Below, piece after piece: positions 7,688 to 16,223 of a stretch of 36,036 nt of DNA. A program made the position numbers and the translations under genes. This DNA is from Desulfobacteraceae bacterium. Lineage in GTDB: Bacteria; Desulfobacterota; Desulfobacteria; Desulfobacterales; SURF-15. The DNA is taken from assembly GCA_003599475.1 (NCBI GenBank), contig QZKK01000090.1:1-36036 (forward strand), given 5' to 3'. Numbering within the stretch: position 1 is the stretch's first letter; each line of letters opens with the position of its first letter. The notes beneath the pieces were generated by a model. That model worked only from the letters and a program-made list of their open reading frames with translations. It searched no databases and was not told the DNA's origin.

Positions 7688-8889
7688 CCGATCACCCCCT
7701 TTTCGATATAGAAGGATAATTCGTCTTCGGTCAAACCGAGAAGATCCACATAGACGGAATGATTATCTTCACCGAACAGGGGCGCAGCCTCCCAATTGAC
7801 TTTCGGGGTATCCTTGAATCGAATCGGAGTTGAATCAGAGATCGTCCTCCCCAGGACCGGGTGTTCCAATGGGGAAAAAAAATCCCTTGCCCTCAGATGA
7901 GGGTCCTTTGCCAGATCTTTTCCATTCTGGACTACACCTGCGGAGACGCCGGCTTCCTGAAGAAGCTCTACGATCTCTTCGCAAGTACGAAGAGCAGTCC
8001 ATTGCTCGATTAACTCATCCAGTTCTTTCGAGTTTTTTTTCCTTTCCGACAAAGATGAAAACTTCTCTTCTCTGGTCCAAAGCGGCTCCCCCATGGCACG
8101 GCAAAGAGCTTCCCATTCCCCTTCATCAAATACTGCAATCACACACCATCTGTCTGTTCCTGAACATGGATAGCATCCATGGGGGGCTGCAAGAATATAA
8201 TCGGAACAGTTTCCCTGGGGCAATATTTCTTTCCTGTTCACGAACACATCCATAAAAGCCGGTCCGATCAGGGTGCACATCGACTCATACTCGGAAACAT
8301 CGATGTGTTGGCCTCTTCCTGTTCTGTCCCTGTACTCCAGGGCCGATAAAATGGCGAATGCAGCAAAAAGACCGGCGATTGTGTCGGCATATGCATACCC
8401 CACACCCGAAGGAGAATCTTTGCTGAAAGATGAAAGGTATGTAAAACCCGAAAGCGCCTGAATGGTTGGACCAAAACCAACAAAATCCTTCCACGGGCCG
8501 GTTTCCCCCATTGCCGAAAGACTCACCATGATGAGTCTCGAATTCATATCCTTGAGCGCCTTATAGTCCAGTCCCCAGTTTTCCATAACCCGAGGGGAAA
8601 AATTTTCGGCCACCACATCGCTTTTTTCCGCTAGTTTTCGTATAATCGTTTTCGCTTCAGGGTGAGTCATATCCAACGTGATGCTTCGTTTATTCCGATT
8701 CCAGGCACTGAAATACCCGGTAAGATTCGATTCGGCATCTCTGGATATTCTTTTGGACTGTATCTTTATGACTTCAGCTCCGAAGTCGGCAAGTATCCTC
8801 GTGGCATACGGGCCGGCCAGAACCCACGTAAAATCTAAAATCCTCAAGCCGCTGAGGATCCCCTGATTCATTGACATGTTAGATGACAT
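7684..8889 (-). CDS. Class III (CaiB/BaiF) CoA-transferase, Asp-containing partner
   Basis: A 401-residue formyl-CoA transferase/CaiB-type enzyme that moves CoA between an acyl-CoA and a free acid. The N-terminal GLRILDFTWVLAGPYATRIL and AEVIKIQ segments are typical, and catalytic Asp169 is in YADTIAGLFAAFAILSAL, followed by RTGRGQHIDVS. The C-terminal PHLRARDFF and LFGEDN segments are family hallmarks. Its start overlaps the end of the upstream CoA-transferase gene by 11 bp and no strong ribosome site is visible, so translational coupling is likely; ATGs a few codons later (8877, 8871) are alternatives. It is the last gene of the 28-kb minus-strand block. Pairing with a Cys-substituted paralogue suggests a heteromeric enzyme like BbsEF (inference). 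The acid substrate is unknown. Confidence 0.9.
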   Translation of the reverse strand: MSSNMSMNQGILSGLRILDFTWVLAGPYATRILADFGAEVIKIQSKRISRDAESNLTGYFSAWNRNKRSITLDMTHPEAKTIIRKLAEKSDVVAENFSPRVMENWGLDYKALKDMNSRLIMVSLSAMGETGPWKDFVGFGPTIQALSGFTYLSSFSKDSPSGVGYAYADTIAGLFAAFAILSALEYRDRTGRGQHIDVSEYESMCTLIGPAFMDVFVNRKEILPQGNCSDYILAAPHGCYPCSGTDRWCVIAVFDEGEWEALCRAMGEPLWTREEKFSSLSERKKNSKELDELIEQWTALRTCEEIVELLQEAGVSAGVVQNGKDLAKDPHLRARDFFSPLEHPVLGRTISDSTPIRFKDTPKVNWEAAPLFGEDNHSVYVDLLGLTEDELSFYIEKGVIG

Positions 8890-10096
8890 GGATGGCAGAA
8901 AGCCTTTTCAGCTCTTCGTCTGAAAGGCCCAATTCCTTTTGAAAGATCGTAACGTTGTCTTCACCGACAAGGGGTGCTCGCCTCCACCGATCCATTGAGC
9001 CGTGTTCAAACTTGTAGGGAGTTCCAGGATAAGGAATGGAACCGGAAATTTCCGGATGATCCACTTCGATGAAAAATCCCCGTGAGCTGAGCTGGGGGCA
9101 TTCCGTAACTTTCATCGGAGAACAGACGGGTGCCCAGGGAAAACGCATGCGCTGCCCCTGCTCGAAGAGCTCCTCGGCTGTATGATTGCTGGCCCAGCGT
9201 TGAATCACTTCGATCACATGGTAGAGATTTCTTTGGCGATATTTTTCATCCTTCCATCGATCATCCATCAAATCCTCCGCCATTTCCTCACTGGCCATCC
9301 ATTCAACCAAAGTATCCCATTGTTGAAGCAGGCTTATGAGAATGTGACCGTCTTTACAACGAAAAATAAGAAAATTGTTGTTCCAGTGCATCCCCCCCAG
9401 CCTTTTCGCTATGATGCCTTCGTAAAAATATCGGACCCATACATGCTCCAGCGTGGAGACTACGGATTCCTGCATTGAAATATCTACATGCTCTCCCTTG
9501 CCGGTCCTGATCCGCTTCTTTAAAGCCAATAGAACGCCGATAGCTCCGAAAAGAGAAGCGGCATAACAGGATTGCTCCCCGAAAGGTTTCAGCGGAGGGG
9601 TCGATGCGAAGCCTGACACATACATTTGCCCGCCGAATGCCGAAGCAACGATGTCCGAAGACTTGAACCTGCTCCGGGGGCCGTTCTGTCCGAAGCCCGT
9701 CACTGAAATTAAAATTAGTTTCGGGTTGGTCCCATTCAATACCTCGAATCCTAAACCGAGTTCTCCGAGGTACCCGGGAGGAAAGCTCTCTACGACGACA
9801 TCCGCTTTCTCTACCAGTCTGGAAAAGATCTCCCGGCCTTCAGGATGTTCCAAGTTCAGCGTAACGCCCAGTTTGTTGGAATTATGATTGAAAAAATACA
9901 GGCTTCGTTCCGGATGCGGATCATTTCCCAGGAATGGACCGATCCTTCGGGAAAGATCCCCCCCCGGTCTTTCGACTTTAATGACACAGGCTCCCAAATC
10001 CGCCAAGAGCTTTGAACAGAAACTCGCCTTTTCATCCGTAAGATCCAGGATTCGGATCCCCTCTAGAAGGGGATCGTGTTGATGTCTGACTTCCAT
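8879..10096 (-). CDS. Class III (CaiB/BaiF) CoA-transferase with Cys at the catalytic Asp position
   Basis: A 405-residue CaiB/BaiF protein. The family frame is intact: LLEGIRILDLTDEKASF, ACVIKVERPGGD, NLEHPEGREIF, TGKGEHVDIS and LVGEDN. Aligned to its neighbour at 7684-8889, the residue that should be the acyl-carrying Asp is Cys177 (codon at 9566-9568, TGT) in EQSCYAASLFGAIGVLLAL. A Cys there could not act as the usual carboxylate, so this chain may be a structural or substrate-binding partner, or may use different chemistry. The ATG at 10096, with AAGG close upstream, gives the normal N-terminus; a GTG at 10147 would add 17 residues. It overlaps the downstream CoA-transferase by 11 bp, consistent with a stoichiometric complex. 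It follows the desulforedoxin genes. Confidence 0.88.
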   Translation of the reverse strand: MEVRHQHDPLLEGIRILDLTDEKASFCSKLLADLGACVIKVERPGGDLSRRIGPFLGNDPHPERSLYFFNHNSNKLGVTLNLEHPEGREIFSRLVEKADVVVESFPPGYLGELGLGFEVLNGTNPKLILISVTGFGQNGPRSRFKSSDIVASAFGGQMYVSGFASTPPLKPFGEQSCYAASLFGAIGVLLALKKRIRTGKGEHVDISMQESVVSTLEHVWVRYFYEGIIAKRLGGMHWNNNFLIFRCKDGHILISLLQQWDTLVEWMASEEMAEDLMDDRWKDEKYRQRNLYHVIEVIQRWASNHTAEELFEQGQRMRFPWAPVCSPMKVTECPQLSSRGFFIEVDHPEISGSIPYPGTPYKFEHGSMDRWRRAPLVGEDNVTIFQKELGLSDEELKRLSAIHVI

Positions 10097-10181
10097 CGAC
10101 CTTTTAAAAACCTTGTTCCTCGAAGGTTGAACGTTGAACCTGATCACCCAAAAAACGGTCTGCTGATTTCAAGATCCAGAC

Positions 10182-10322
10182 TTAATCCGACGAGGGTAAA
10201 GGCTTGGGCTCCTGAATTTCCATTTCCTTGTCACAACACATCGGATTTCCTGGACCGGATTTCGTGCAGAGTATCTCGGTCCCACATACCGGACACCGGT
10301 ATCGCTTCCCAAGTTGACTCAT
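10182..10322 (-). CDS. Desulforedoxin-like mini-protein, first of two
   Basis: A 46-residue protein with the desulforedoxin iron-site pattern: Cys10-x2-Cys13, then adjacent Cys29-Cys30. The 16-residue step from the second Cys to the CC pair equals that of the Desulfovibrio gigas desulforedoxin. The motif core is YRCPVCG and MCCDKEM. An extra Cys19 and a proline-rich tail (EIQEPKPLPSSD) are additions. The family binds a mononuclear Fe(Cys)4 centre, as a free protein or as the N-domain of desulfoferrodoxin; the superoxide-reductase domain is absent here. The ATG at 10322 follows AAGGA closely, with GGAGG further upstream. It lies 57 bp after its sister gene at 10380-10499. An electron-carrier or redox-sensor role is inferred. 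Confidence 0.8.
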   Translation of the reverse strand: MSQLGKRYRCPVCGTEILCTKSGPGNPMCCDKEMEIQEPKPLPSSD

Positions 10323-10379
10323 TCTTCCTTGCCTCCAATATATTCGAAGATCGTTATCCCAGCCCGGCAACCAACGGAT

Positions 10380-10499
10380 CTACTTTTTCAGCTCCATCGG
10401 CTGATCGCAGCAGTGTATTGTCCCGTTACCGCCTCTAGTTACGATAAACTCTGCGCCACATTTTTTACACACATACCTCTTTCCTACCTGGTTTGCCAT
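10380..10499 (-). CDS. Desulforedoxin-like mini-protein, second of two (39 residues)
   Basis: A very short gene encoding 39 residues starting MANQVGKRYVCKKCG. Cys11-x2-Cys14 and Cys30-Cys31 have the same 16-residue spacing as desulforedoxin; TIHCCDQPMELKK closes the protein. The stop is TAG at 10380-10382. Upstream of the ATG at 10499 lie AAGGA (about 3-4 nt) and GGAGG (about 11 nt). It resembles its neighbour at 10182-10322 over the VGKRYxCxxCG start, indicating a tandem duplication. It probably forms a rubredoxin-like Fe(Cys)4 site in a homodimer, as desulforedoxin does. Sitting between crotonase and CoA-transferase genes suggests service as an electron carrier for the pathway (inference). 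At this length an automated gene caller could easily miss it. Confidence 0.78.
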   Translation of the reverse strand: MANQVGKRYVCKKCGAEFIVTRGGNGTIHCCDQPMELKK

Positions 10500-10639
10500 G
10501 TTTCCTTATACCTCCGTAGATAAACTAGGTTACCCGAACTCTTCACGAAGTCTTTTTTAAGATATCCGGTGGAGTTGCGCCGGAGGCATTCCAGAAACCA
10601 GATTGACCTCGATTGCAGTCTCTTCCCGGACAGATCGCA

Positions 10640-11425
10640 TTACCTATGTTCAGAAGATCCGTCGTGTTCATCCTTGCCCTTTTGAATATCCTCCACCCTG
10701 CCGGTCTTCAATCTCAGTTCCGAGGCAAGTCTTTTTTCCAATTCCAGGCCTTCCGCTAGCGGCAGGTCCAAGCCTCGAATCACAGCCTCTTTGGCATTTC
10801 TCACTGCGGCAGCATCATACGAGGCAATCTTTTTTGCCATTTCCTCTGCGGTTTCCAGGAGTTTTTCTATAGGCACAATACGATTGATCAATCCGCATTC
10901 AAGAGCCTCCTCACTATCTATCCAGCGGTTGGTCAGTAACATCTCCAAAGCCTTTCCCGGACCAATGACCCGAGGGAGCGTCTGGGTTCCTCCTGCAGCC
11001 GGTATGATCCCCATTCCGACCTCGGGTAAACCGAATCGTGCATCCCCTGAAGCGATTCTTATGTCGCAGCATAGAGCGATTTCGAGGCCCGATCCTAGTA
11101 CATACCCATGGATTGCCGCAATCAGAGGCTGCGGAATGCTTAGAAAAAGGCTCCAAACATCGCGGGTGAAACGCACCTGTCTGGCAACAACGGGTGAAGG
11201 TGCAGCAAGGAATTCACTTAAGTCAGCCCCAGCACAAAAAGCCTTTTCCCCCGCCCCTTTCACGATTGCAACCCTTACTTCAGAATCCTCTTTGATGGCT
11301 GCCAAGACTTCATAGAGATCATCCCGCATCTGCGTATTATAGACGTTTAGAACCTCGGGGCGATTCAGCGTCACAAAGACGATAGAGTCTTTTTTTTCGA
11401 AGATGAGGGTTTTAAACCCGCCCAA
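10640..11425 (-). CDS. Enoyl-CoA hydratase/isomerase (crotonase) with both catalytic Glu
   Basis: A 261-residue crotonase that should add water across the double bond of a 2-enoyl-CoA. Oxyanion-hole segments AFCAGADL (62-69) and HGYVLGSGLE are intact, and both catalytic glutamates are present: Glu115 (GSGLEIAL) and Glu135 (GLPEVGMG), followed by PAAGGTQTLPR. The start is TTG at 11425 with GGAGG 5 nt upstream; no ATG fits as well. The C-terminus is slightly extended and charged (RVEDIQKGKDEHDGSSEHR). It follows the divergent crotonase at 11479-12222 by 53 bp and precedes the desulforedoxin pair, so it is in a beta-oxidation-like segment of the operon. Chain length or ring specificity is not readable. 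Confidence 0.92.
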   Translation of the reverse strand: MGGFKTLIFEKKDSIVFVTLNRPEVLNVYNTQMRDDLYEVLAAIKEDSEVRVAIVKGAGEKAFCAGADLSEFLAAPSPVVARQVRFTRDVWSLFLSIPQPLIAAIHGYVLGSGLEIALCCDIRIASGDARFGLPEVGMGIIPAAGGTQTLPRVIGPGKALEMLLTNRWIDSEEALECGLINRIVPIEKLLETAEEMAKKIASYDAAAVRNAKEAVIRGLDLPLAEGLELEKRLASELRLKTGRVEDIQKGKDEHDGSSEHR

Positions 11426-11478
11426 TGAAGCCTCCGAATTTCTAAGTTTTTTTCAACCTGACGCCTGTAATGAAAGCA

Positions 11479-12222
11479 TTAATTTCCCTCGAAAAGAGGG
11501 GCTCTCTTTTCCAGGAAGGCTTTGATCCCCTCGGTACGATCATTCGTCGTATGAATCAATAGATAGAGGTCGGCCTCAAGACGCAGCCCTTGTTCCAAAG
11601 CCATATCCATCCCTCTATGGACGGCCTCTTTTGTATACCTCAATGCAACCGGACCTCTGAGCGATATTTCCGTAGCCATATCCATGGCTGAAGACTTAAG
11701 CTTGTCAGGTGGAACAACCCTGTTCACCAGACCGGTACGAAGGGCCTCCTGAGCCTCGATCAGCTCTCCTGTAAGAATCATCTCCAATGCCTTCCCTTTT
11801 CCGATCAAGCGAGACAGCCGTTGAGTCCCGCCGCTCGAGGGCATCTTCCCAAATTTTACTTGAGGCAACCCCAACCGAGAGGTCTCGGAAGCGATCCGGA
11901 TATCACATGCCAACGCCATCTCCAATCCTTGCCCGATCGCATCCCCACTGATCGCCACAATCACAGGCCGATCGATCTCGGCAATGAGTTGCGGGACAGT
12001 TTTTTTCCCCCCCGCCCTTAGGTGGGCTTCTATCGAAAAGGCGTTTTTTCCTGCTCCGGAAATTAGAATCACCCTTGCTTCTTGGTCGCAAAGAACTTCT
12101 GCGCAGAATTCTTCGAGATCATAAGACAACCGGGTAATCTTCGAAGGATCGTCTATCGGACTGGCAAGCTCAATCAGAGCGACTCCGCCGATCTTATGGA
12201 AGGTCAACGTATCAGATGACAT
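11479..12222 (-). CDS. Divergent crotonase-fold protein lacking one catalytic Glu
   Basis: A 247-residue crotonase homologue. The fold signatures DIRIAS, GGTQRLSRLIGKGKALEM and GLVNRVV are present, but the active site is altered. The first oxyanion loop reads AFSIEAHL instead of AFCAGADL, and the second catalytic Glu is Gln121 (LPQVKFG; codon at 11860-11862, CAA). Glu101 (GQGLEMAL) is kept. Mutating the equivalent Glu in rat crotonase nearly abolishes hydration, so this protein may catalyse another crotonase reaction (isomerisation, decarboxylation, C-C cleavage) or be a partner of the neighbouring hydratase. The start at 12222 (MSSDTLTFHK) fits the family N-terminus but its ribosome site is weak. 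A longer frame to 12369 would overlap the acyl-CoA synthetase gene. Confidence 0.85.
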   Translation of the reverse strand: MSSDTLTFHKIGGVALIELASPIDDPSKITRLSYDLEEFCAEVLCDQEARVILISGAGKNAFSIEAHLRAGGKKTVPQLIAEIDRPVIVAISGDAIGQGLEMALACDIRIASETSRLGLPQVKFGKMPSSGGTQRLSRLIGKGKALEMILTGELIEAQEALRTGLVNRVVPPDKLKSSAMDMATEISLRGPVALRYTKEAVHRGMDMALEQGLRLEADLYLLIHTTNDRTEGIKAFLEKRAPLFEGN

Positions 12223-12308
12223 CGGCTGTGCCTGCGATCTGGGTCTCGATTTCTCGTTTTTTTCCAGCCCGGCTCGCTCCTGTTCCGGACCCGGGGCTGA
12301 CCTCTTTC

Positions 12309-14375
12309 TTAAAACGAACTTTCGGAATTCCTGCGCATTCTTGCATCCACGATGCTGCATCCGCTGCATTTTTCTGACAAAATGAGAGGGTTGATTTCCA
12401 ACTCCTGGATTTCGGAAAAATACACAAGGATTTTCGAAAATGCAACAATGGTCTTTTTCAGCGAATCCATATCTACCGGCGGTTTACCGCGAAATCCTTT
12501 GAGAAGCCGGCTTCCTTTGATCTCGTTTATCATCTCCAAGGCCTGATCTTCTGATACAGGAGCCACCCGAAGGCTGGTATCCCCGAAAACTTCTACATGG
12601 AGTCCACCCAAACCAAAAAGCACGACAGGACCAAACTCCATATCCCTTTTCGCTCCCAAGATCACTTCCACGCCGGAAGGGACCATCTTTTGAACAATAA
12701 AGGGGAACGCGGTTTCCGGCAAGACCCGGGAAAACCGATGGTACATCTCCTTGAAGGCGGCTTGAAACGCCTGGTCGTTTTTTATGCCAATTTTTACCCC
12801 GCCCGCTTCCGTCTTATGCAGTATTTCGGAAGATGCAATCTTAAGAGCAACAGGATATCCGATCCGACGGGCGGCGGATAAAGCATTTTGGAGATCGTGA
12901 ACCACAGAAAAATCCGGCACCGGCAAGCCCCATTTTTTTAAAAATGAAAAGACCTCTCCTGAATTCATCGAGACAGGCGGATTGAAAGATGGATCTGGGT
13001 CCCTCAGCGGTACCATCGCTGAGCTCGCTCTTTTTCTCTTCCGATGGCGATATGAGGCAGACAGTGCTTTCATGGCGCCTTTCGACTCACTGAAAAGCGG
13101 AAACGAACTAGAGGCATTCACCTTCAACCATTCCTCACGACTTGCAACCAGACACAAGGCAACCGGCTTCTTGCAGGTTCTGGAGGCCCTCTCTACGGCG
13201 TCGATGAACCTTCGAGTCTTTTCCGCCTCTCGAAAATAGTAGCGGAGGAGAATCCCGTCGAATCGATCTTCCTTCAAGATCTCCTCCACAATCTTCGCAT
13301 AGAAATCCAGATCCAAAAGGTCCCCAAGGTCCAGGGGATTCGTGAACCGGATGATTCCCGCACGAACCCGTTGACGCAGCCGATCCAAAAGTGTTTCGGA
13401 AAAATCCGGCAGAGAAAAACCGTCTGCAGCGGCGGCGTCGGCGGCTAGCACATTGCCTCCCCCGGATTGGCCCAGGATGGCGAGATTTTGTCCTGACATG
13501 GGCGGGAGCGTGAAGATCTTAAAATGGCTGATCAATTCATCCATGCTGGATACGCGATGAATTCCGGCCTGCGCCAAACCTGCGCTGCAAATTCGATCGT
13601 CCCCCGCCAGGGCTGAGGTATGAAATCGGGCAACCCCGCTTTTCCCTGGGATAATGTTTGCCTTCAACGCGATAACAGGTTTCTCCGAAGCTTCTGCAAG
13701 ACGGATCAATCGGTTCCCATCGAAAATGCTTTCAAGATAAAGACCGATGACCGACGTCTTAGGGTCCTGGAGAAGATATTCCAGTACCTCATTTTCTGTC
13801 AGATTGAGCTTATTTCCGATGCTGATCAGTTTGTTGAATCCGATGTTTTCACTGGAAAGGAGCTTGAGCATCTCATTGACCAGGCCTCCGCTCTGGGAAA
13901 TAAAGGAGATGGGGTCCTCTCGAATTCCTTCAGGATTCCCGGCAACAAAAGAGGTGTTTAGCCCGTTCTCCAGATTGAGGATCCCAATGCAATTGGGGCC
14001 AACGAATCTGATCCCGTACCTTTCCGACACCCTTTTAATCTCCTCTTCGATTTCTTTTCCTTCTTCTGAATATTCGCCGAACCCTCCGGATTCGATAATC
14101 GCCTGGCGGATTCCTTTCCGCCCGCAGGCATCCAAAATCCCGGGAATACTCTTTGCCGGTGTCAGAATCACAGCCAATTCCGGAACGACGGGAATGTCCT
14201 CCAGACTAGTGTAAATCGGCCTGTCTCCCAGATTGCCCCTTTTTCGTCCCAGCAAATAAATATTTTCCTTGAAAGAAAAATGTTCAAGGTTGCGTACGAT
14301 CACCCGGCCCAGATTTGTAGGCTCTTCTGATACACCGGCAATCAGCAGGCTTTGGGGATAAAAAAAATTGTCCAT
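12309..14375 (-). CDS. ADP-forming acyl-CoA synthetase (fused alpha-beta acetate-CoA ligase family)
   Basis: A 688-residue NDP-forming acyl-CoA synthetase. Domains in order are a CoA-binding Rossmann domain (about 1-130, with GPNC at 126-129), succinyl-CoA-ligase-like domains (about 150-440) with phosphorylated His252 in RFHTSALAG, and a C-terminal ATP-grasp domain (about 465-680; GYPVALKIASSEILHKTEAGG and ELEINPLILS). The family makes ATP from acyl-CoA, ADP and phosphate, or activates acids in reverse, through a phosphohistidine. The ATG at 14375 has AAGGA about 10 nt upstream. It follows the MFS gene by 42 bp and precedes the divergent crotonase by 86 bp. In this locus it could conserve energy from the product acyl-CoA or activate the incoming acid; the sequence does not decide. 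Confidence 0.91.
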   Translation of the reverse strand: MDNFFYPQSLLIAGVSEEPTNLGRVIVRNLEHFSFKENIYLLGRKRGNLGDRPIYTSLEDIPVVPELAVILTPAKSIPGILDACGRKGIRQAIIESGGFGEYSEEGKEIEEEIKRVSERYGIRFVGPNCIGILNLENGLNTSFVAGNPEGIREDPISFISQSGGLVNEMLKLLSSENIGFNKLISIGNKLNLTENEVLEYLLQDPKTSVIGLYLESIFDGNRLIRLAEASEKPVIALKANIIPGKSGVARFHTSALAGDDRICSAGLAQAGIHRVSSMDELISHFKIFTLPPMSGQNLAILGQSGGGNVLAADAAAADGFSLPDFSETLLDRLRQRVRAGIIRFTNPLDLGDLLDLDFYAKIVEEILKEDRFDGILLRYYFREAEKTRRFIDAVERASRTCKKPVALCLVASREEWLKVNASSSFPLFSESKGAMKALSASYRHRKRKRASSAMVPLRDPDPSFNPPVSMNSGEVFSFLKKWGLPVPDFSVVHDLQNALSAARRIGYPVALKIASSEILHKTEAGGVKIGIKNDQAFQAAFKEMYHRFSRVLPETAFPFIVQKMVPSGVEVILGAKRDMEFGPVVLFGLGGLHVEVFGDTSLRVAPVSEDQALEMINEIKGSRLLKGFRGKPPVDMDSLKKTIVAFSKILVYFSEIQELEINPLILSEKCSGCSIVDARMRRNSESSF

Positions 14376-14417
14376 CCGAAAAAATCCTTTCTTGACGAAT
14401 ACCGAATATGGACGCTT

Positions 14418-15683
14418 CTAAGCATGCTGCCCCGGTCCGATTCTCCTGGGGGGCTTCAAAAAAAGGGCCGTTAGAATTGCGAAAAATGTTCCCATAATCG
14501 ACATAATCACCGTATTGTTGTAGGATCCACTCCTATCGAAGAGATACCCACCAAGATAGGTCCCAATCGCTGAACCTACTCCCACCATGATCAATGTCAC
14601 CCCGAAGATGCTTCCTGTAGCTCTCAATCCAAAATAGTCGGCAGGAAAAGCGGCAACGACCCCGGCCCATAATCCGCTGCTGAAGCCAAAGAACAGGGCA
14701 AAGACATAGAACATCCATTCCTGCCGTGAATAATACAGCCAGATTAAACTGATCATCTGAATGATAAAACCGGCCAGCAGGATTCGCTTTCTTCCTATCC
14801 TGTCGGAAAAGAAGCCTCCGACAATTCTTCCAACCACGCTCACTCCTCCGAGCAAACCTGTGAGCAAAGAAGCTTTCACAAGAAGAAAGCCACTGTCCGT
14901 AAGCAGGGGGACAAAATGGATGATAATGGGCCATATCGAAATGGAAATAAAGAAAAAACTAAAGGTATAAACCCATAAAGATTTTGTCTTTAAAGCTTCT
15001 AAAAAGGAGAAATCCACAGAAAGTGGGTTCCCATTTTCAGTTCTTGTGGATTGCCGGGAAACTCCCTTCACCAAGAGGATGATCGGGATGAAAATCATCC
15101 AAGTCAGAACTCCGAGCGCAAGGTATGCCGACCTCCAGTTACAGGATGAAACAAGCCATCCGGTTAAAGGCGACATGAGAAGCGAACCGCACCCGACCCC
15201 GATGGACGCGATGCCGATTGCCAACCCCCGTTTAATCCGAAAGTATTGAGAGACGACAGCTAACATCGGAGCATAGATCGAAGCGATTCCAAAACCCAAA
15301 AAAAGAGCATAATAGACATATAACTCCCAAATGGCATGAATCCGGCTCATCAGGATCATTGAAATGCCGAGGCAGAAACCGCCGGAAGCCGCCACGATTC
15401 TCGGACCGAATTTATCGGAAACGGCTCCAACAAAAGGGCTGAAGATGTTATGCGTGACAGCGTAAAGACTGTATGCACCGGCGGCCGCCGCTCGACTCCA
15501 GCCAAAATCAGAAACAAGGGGCTTTAAGAATACACTGAAGGCATTGATCAATCCGAAAGCGGTTAAATTTGCAAGTGCGACCATGGCAACGACTACCCAG
15601 CCATAATAAGAAAGCTTAGATTCATCGTGCGCGGTCAAAACGGTGCCACCCACAATTCTAGCTTGATTCGTAAATCGTTTCAC
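14418..15683 (-). CDS. MFS transporter, monocarboxylate/oxalate-formate antiporter-like
   Basis: A 421-residue inner-membrane carrier with the 12-helix major facilitator layout. The N-terminal half has YYGWVVVAMVALANLTAFG and the A-motif-like GAVSDKFGPR; the central loop is near residues 205-225; the second A-like motif is GGFFSDRIGRKR. The FGLINAFSVFLKPLVSDFGWSR start is typical of the monocarboxylate/OFA branch, whose members carry small organic acids. The start is GTG at 15683, overlapping the end of the DUF6125 gene by 26 bp, which suggests coupled translation. A GGAT is the only weak ribosome-site candidate. Together with the TRAP genes it gives the locus two import or export routes. Substrate and direction are unknown. 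Confidence 0.88.
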   Translation of the reverse strand: MKRFTNQARIVGGTVLTAHDESKLSYYGWVVVAMVALANLTAFGLINAFSVFLKPLVSDFGWSRAAAAGAYSLYAVTHNIFSPFVGAVSDKFGPRIVAASGGFCLGISMILMSRIHAIWELYVYYALFLGFGIASIYAPMLAVVSQYFRIKRGLAIGIASIGVGCGSLLMSPLTGWLVSSCNWRSAYLALGVLTWMIFIPIILLVKGVSRQSTRTENGNPLSVDFSFLEALKTKSLWVYTFSFFFISISIWPIIIHFVPLLTDSGFLLVKASLLTGLLGGVSVVGRIVGGFFSDRIGRKRILLAGFIIQMISLIWLYYSRQEWMFYVFALFFGFSSGLWAGVVAAFPADYFGLRATGSIFGVTLIMVGVGSAIGTYLGGYLFDRSGSYNNTVIMSIMGTFFAILTALFLKPPRRIGPGQHA

Positions 15684-16176
15684 ACCATAAATCCGGGGGG
15701 TGCGAATCAGGGGGGGCCATGACAGAGACGACCTTTATGGCTGGGTTGATGACCCGGGCAATCTTTGAGGCCGTCGAGGTTAAGGCGGATTTGCAGTGTA
15801 ATTCCGGAAGACCATCCTCCAGTCTTCTCAACTGCATCGGGCATTTTCTCACTCTCCGGATGACCCTGTTGCCGCAGGCTGCATATTCCAGTCCCCCGGC
15901 ATAAAGACCGAAAAGGCTGAATTTCAACACCTGAACAAGGGACTCTAAGTCGTCCTTCAGATTGAAAAGCTTTTTGAGTCGATGCGTTTGAACCTCCATT
16001 GCCCTTCCATAGCAAATCGCATCCAGCTCGACTGCCGCTTCATGACCGAATCTTTTCTCTACGTGGAACATCCAGTTATTCTGGAGGGTCCAGAAATTTT
16101 TGCTAGACATCTGGATAAAGTCAACCAGCTGTTCCTGCGAGAGCTTCCTGAACTCATCTTTTAACCATGGATCCAT
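15658..16176 (-). CDS. DUF6125-like protein of unknown function
   Basis: A 172-residue cytosolic protein resembling the DUF6125 family, found mostly in anaerobic Desulfobacterota and Firmicutes and distantly related to the thiazoline-carboxylate hydrolase group. The recognisable pattern is NNWMFHVEKRFGHEAAVELD in the N-terminal helical half, then RRVRKCPMQ, GLPELHCKS, and a C-terminal PPDSHPPDLWCE. Three spaced Cys (in KCPM, HCKS and LWCE) could form a metal or catalytic site. No signal peptide or membrane helix is seen. The ATG at 16176 follows GGAGG by 5 nt, a strong start. It overlaps the downstream MFS gene by 26 bp. The family name is from memory of its pattern, and no function is claimed. 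Confidence 0.72.
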   Translation of the reverse strand: MDPWLKDEFRKLSQEQLVDFIQMSSKNFWTLQNNWMFHVEKRFGHEAAVELDAICYGRAMEVQTHRLKKLFNLKDDLESLVQVLKFSLFGLYAGGLEYAACGNRVIRRVRKCPMQLRRLEDGLPELHCKSALTSTASKIARVINPAIKVVSVMAPPDSHPPDLWCETIYESS

Positions 16177-16223
16177 CGTTTCCTCCGCAGCGATTAAAGA
16201 TGAATCTGGTCTTCCATACTGTC

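Noticed and set aside
12223..12369. 49-residue N-terminal extension of the divergent crotonase
   Set aside because: It overlaps the 3' end of the acyl-CoA synthetase gene and has a composition unlike crotonases; the family N-terminus starts at 12222.
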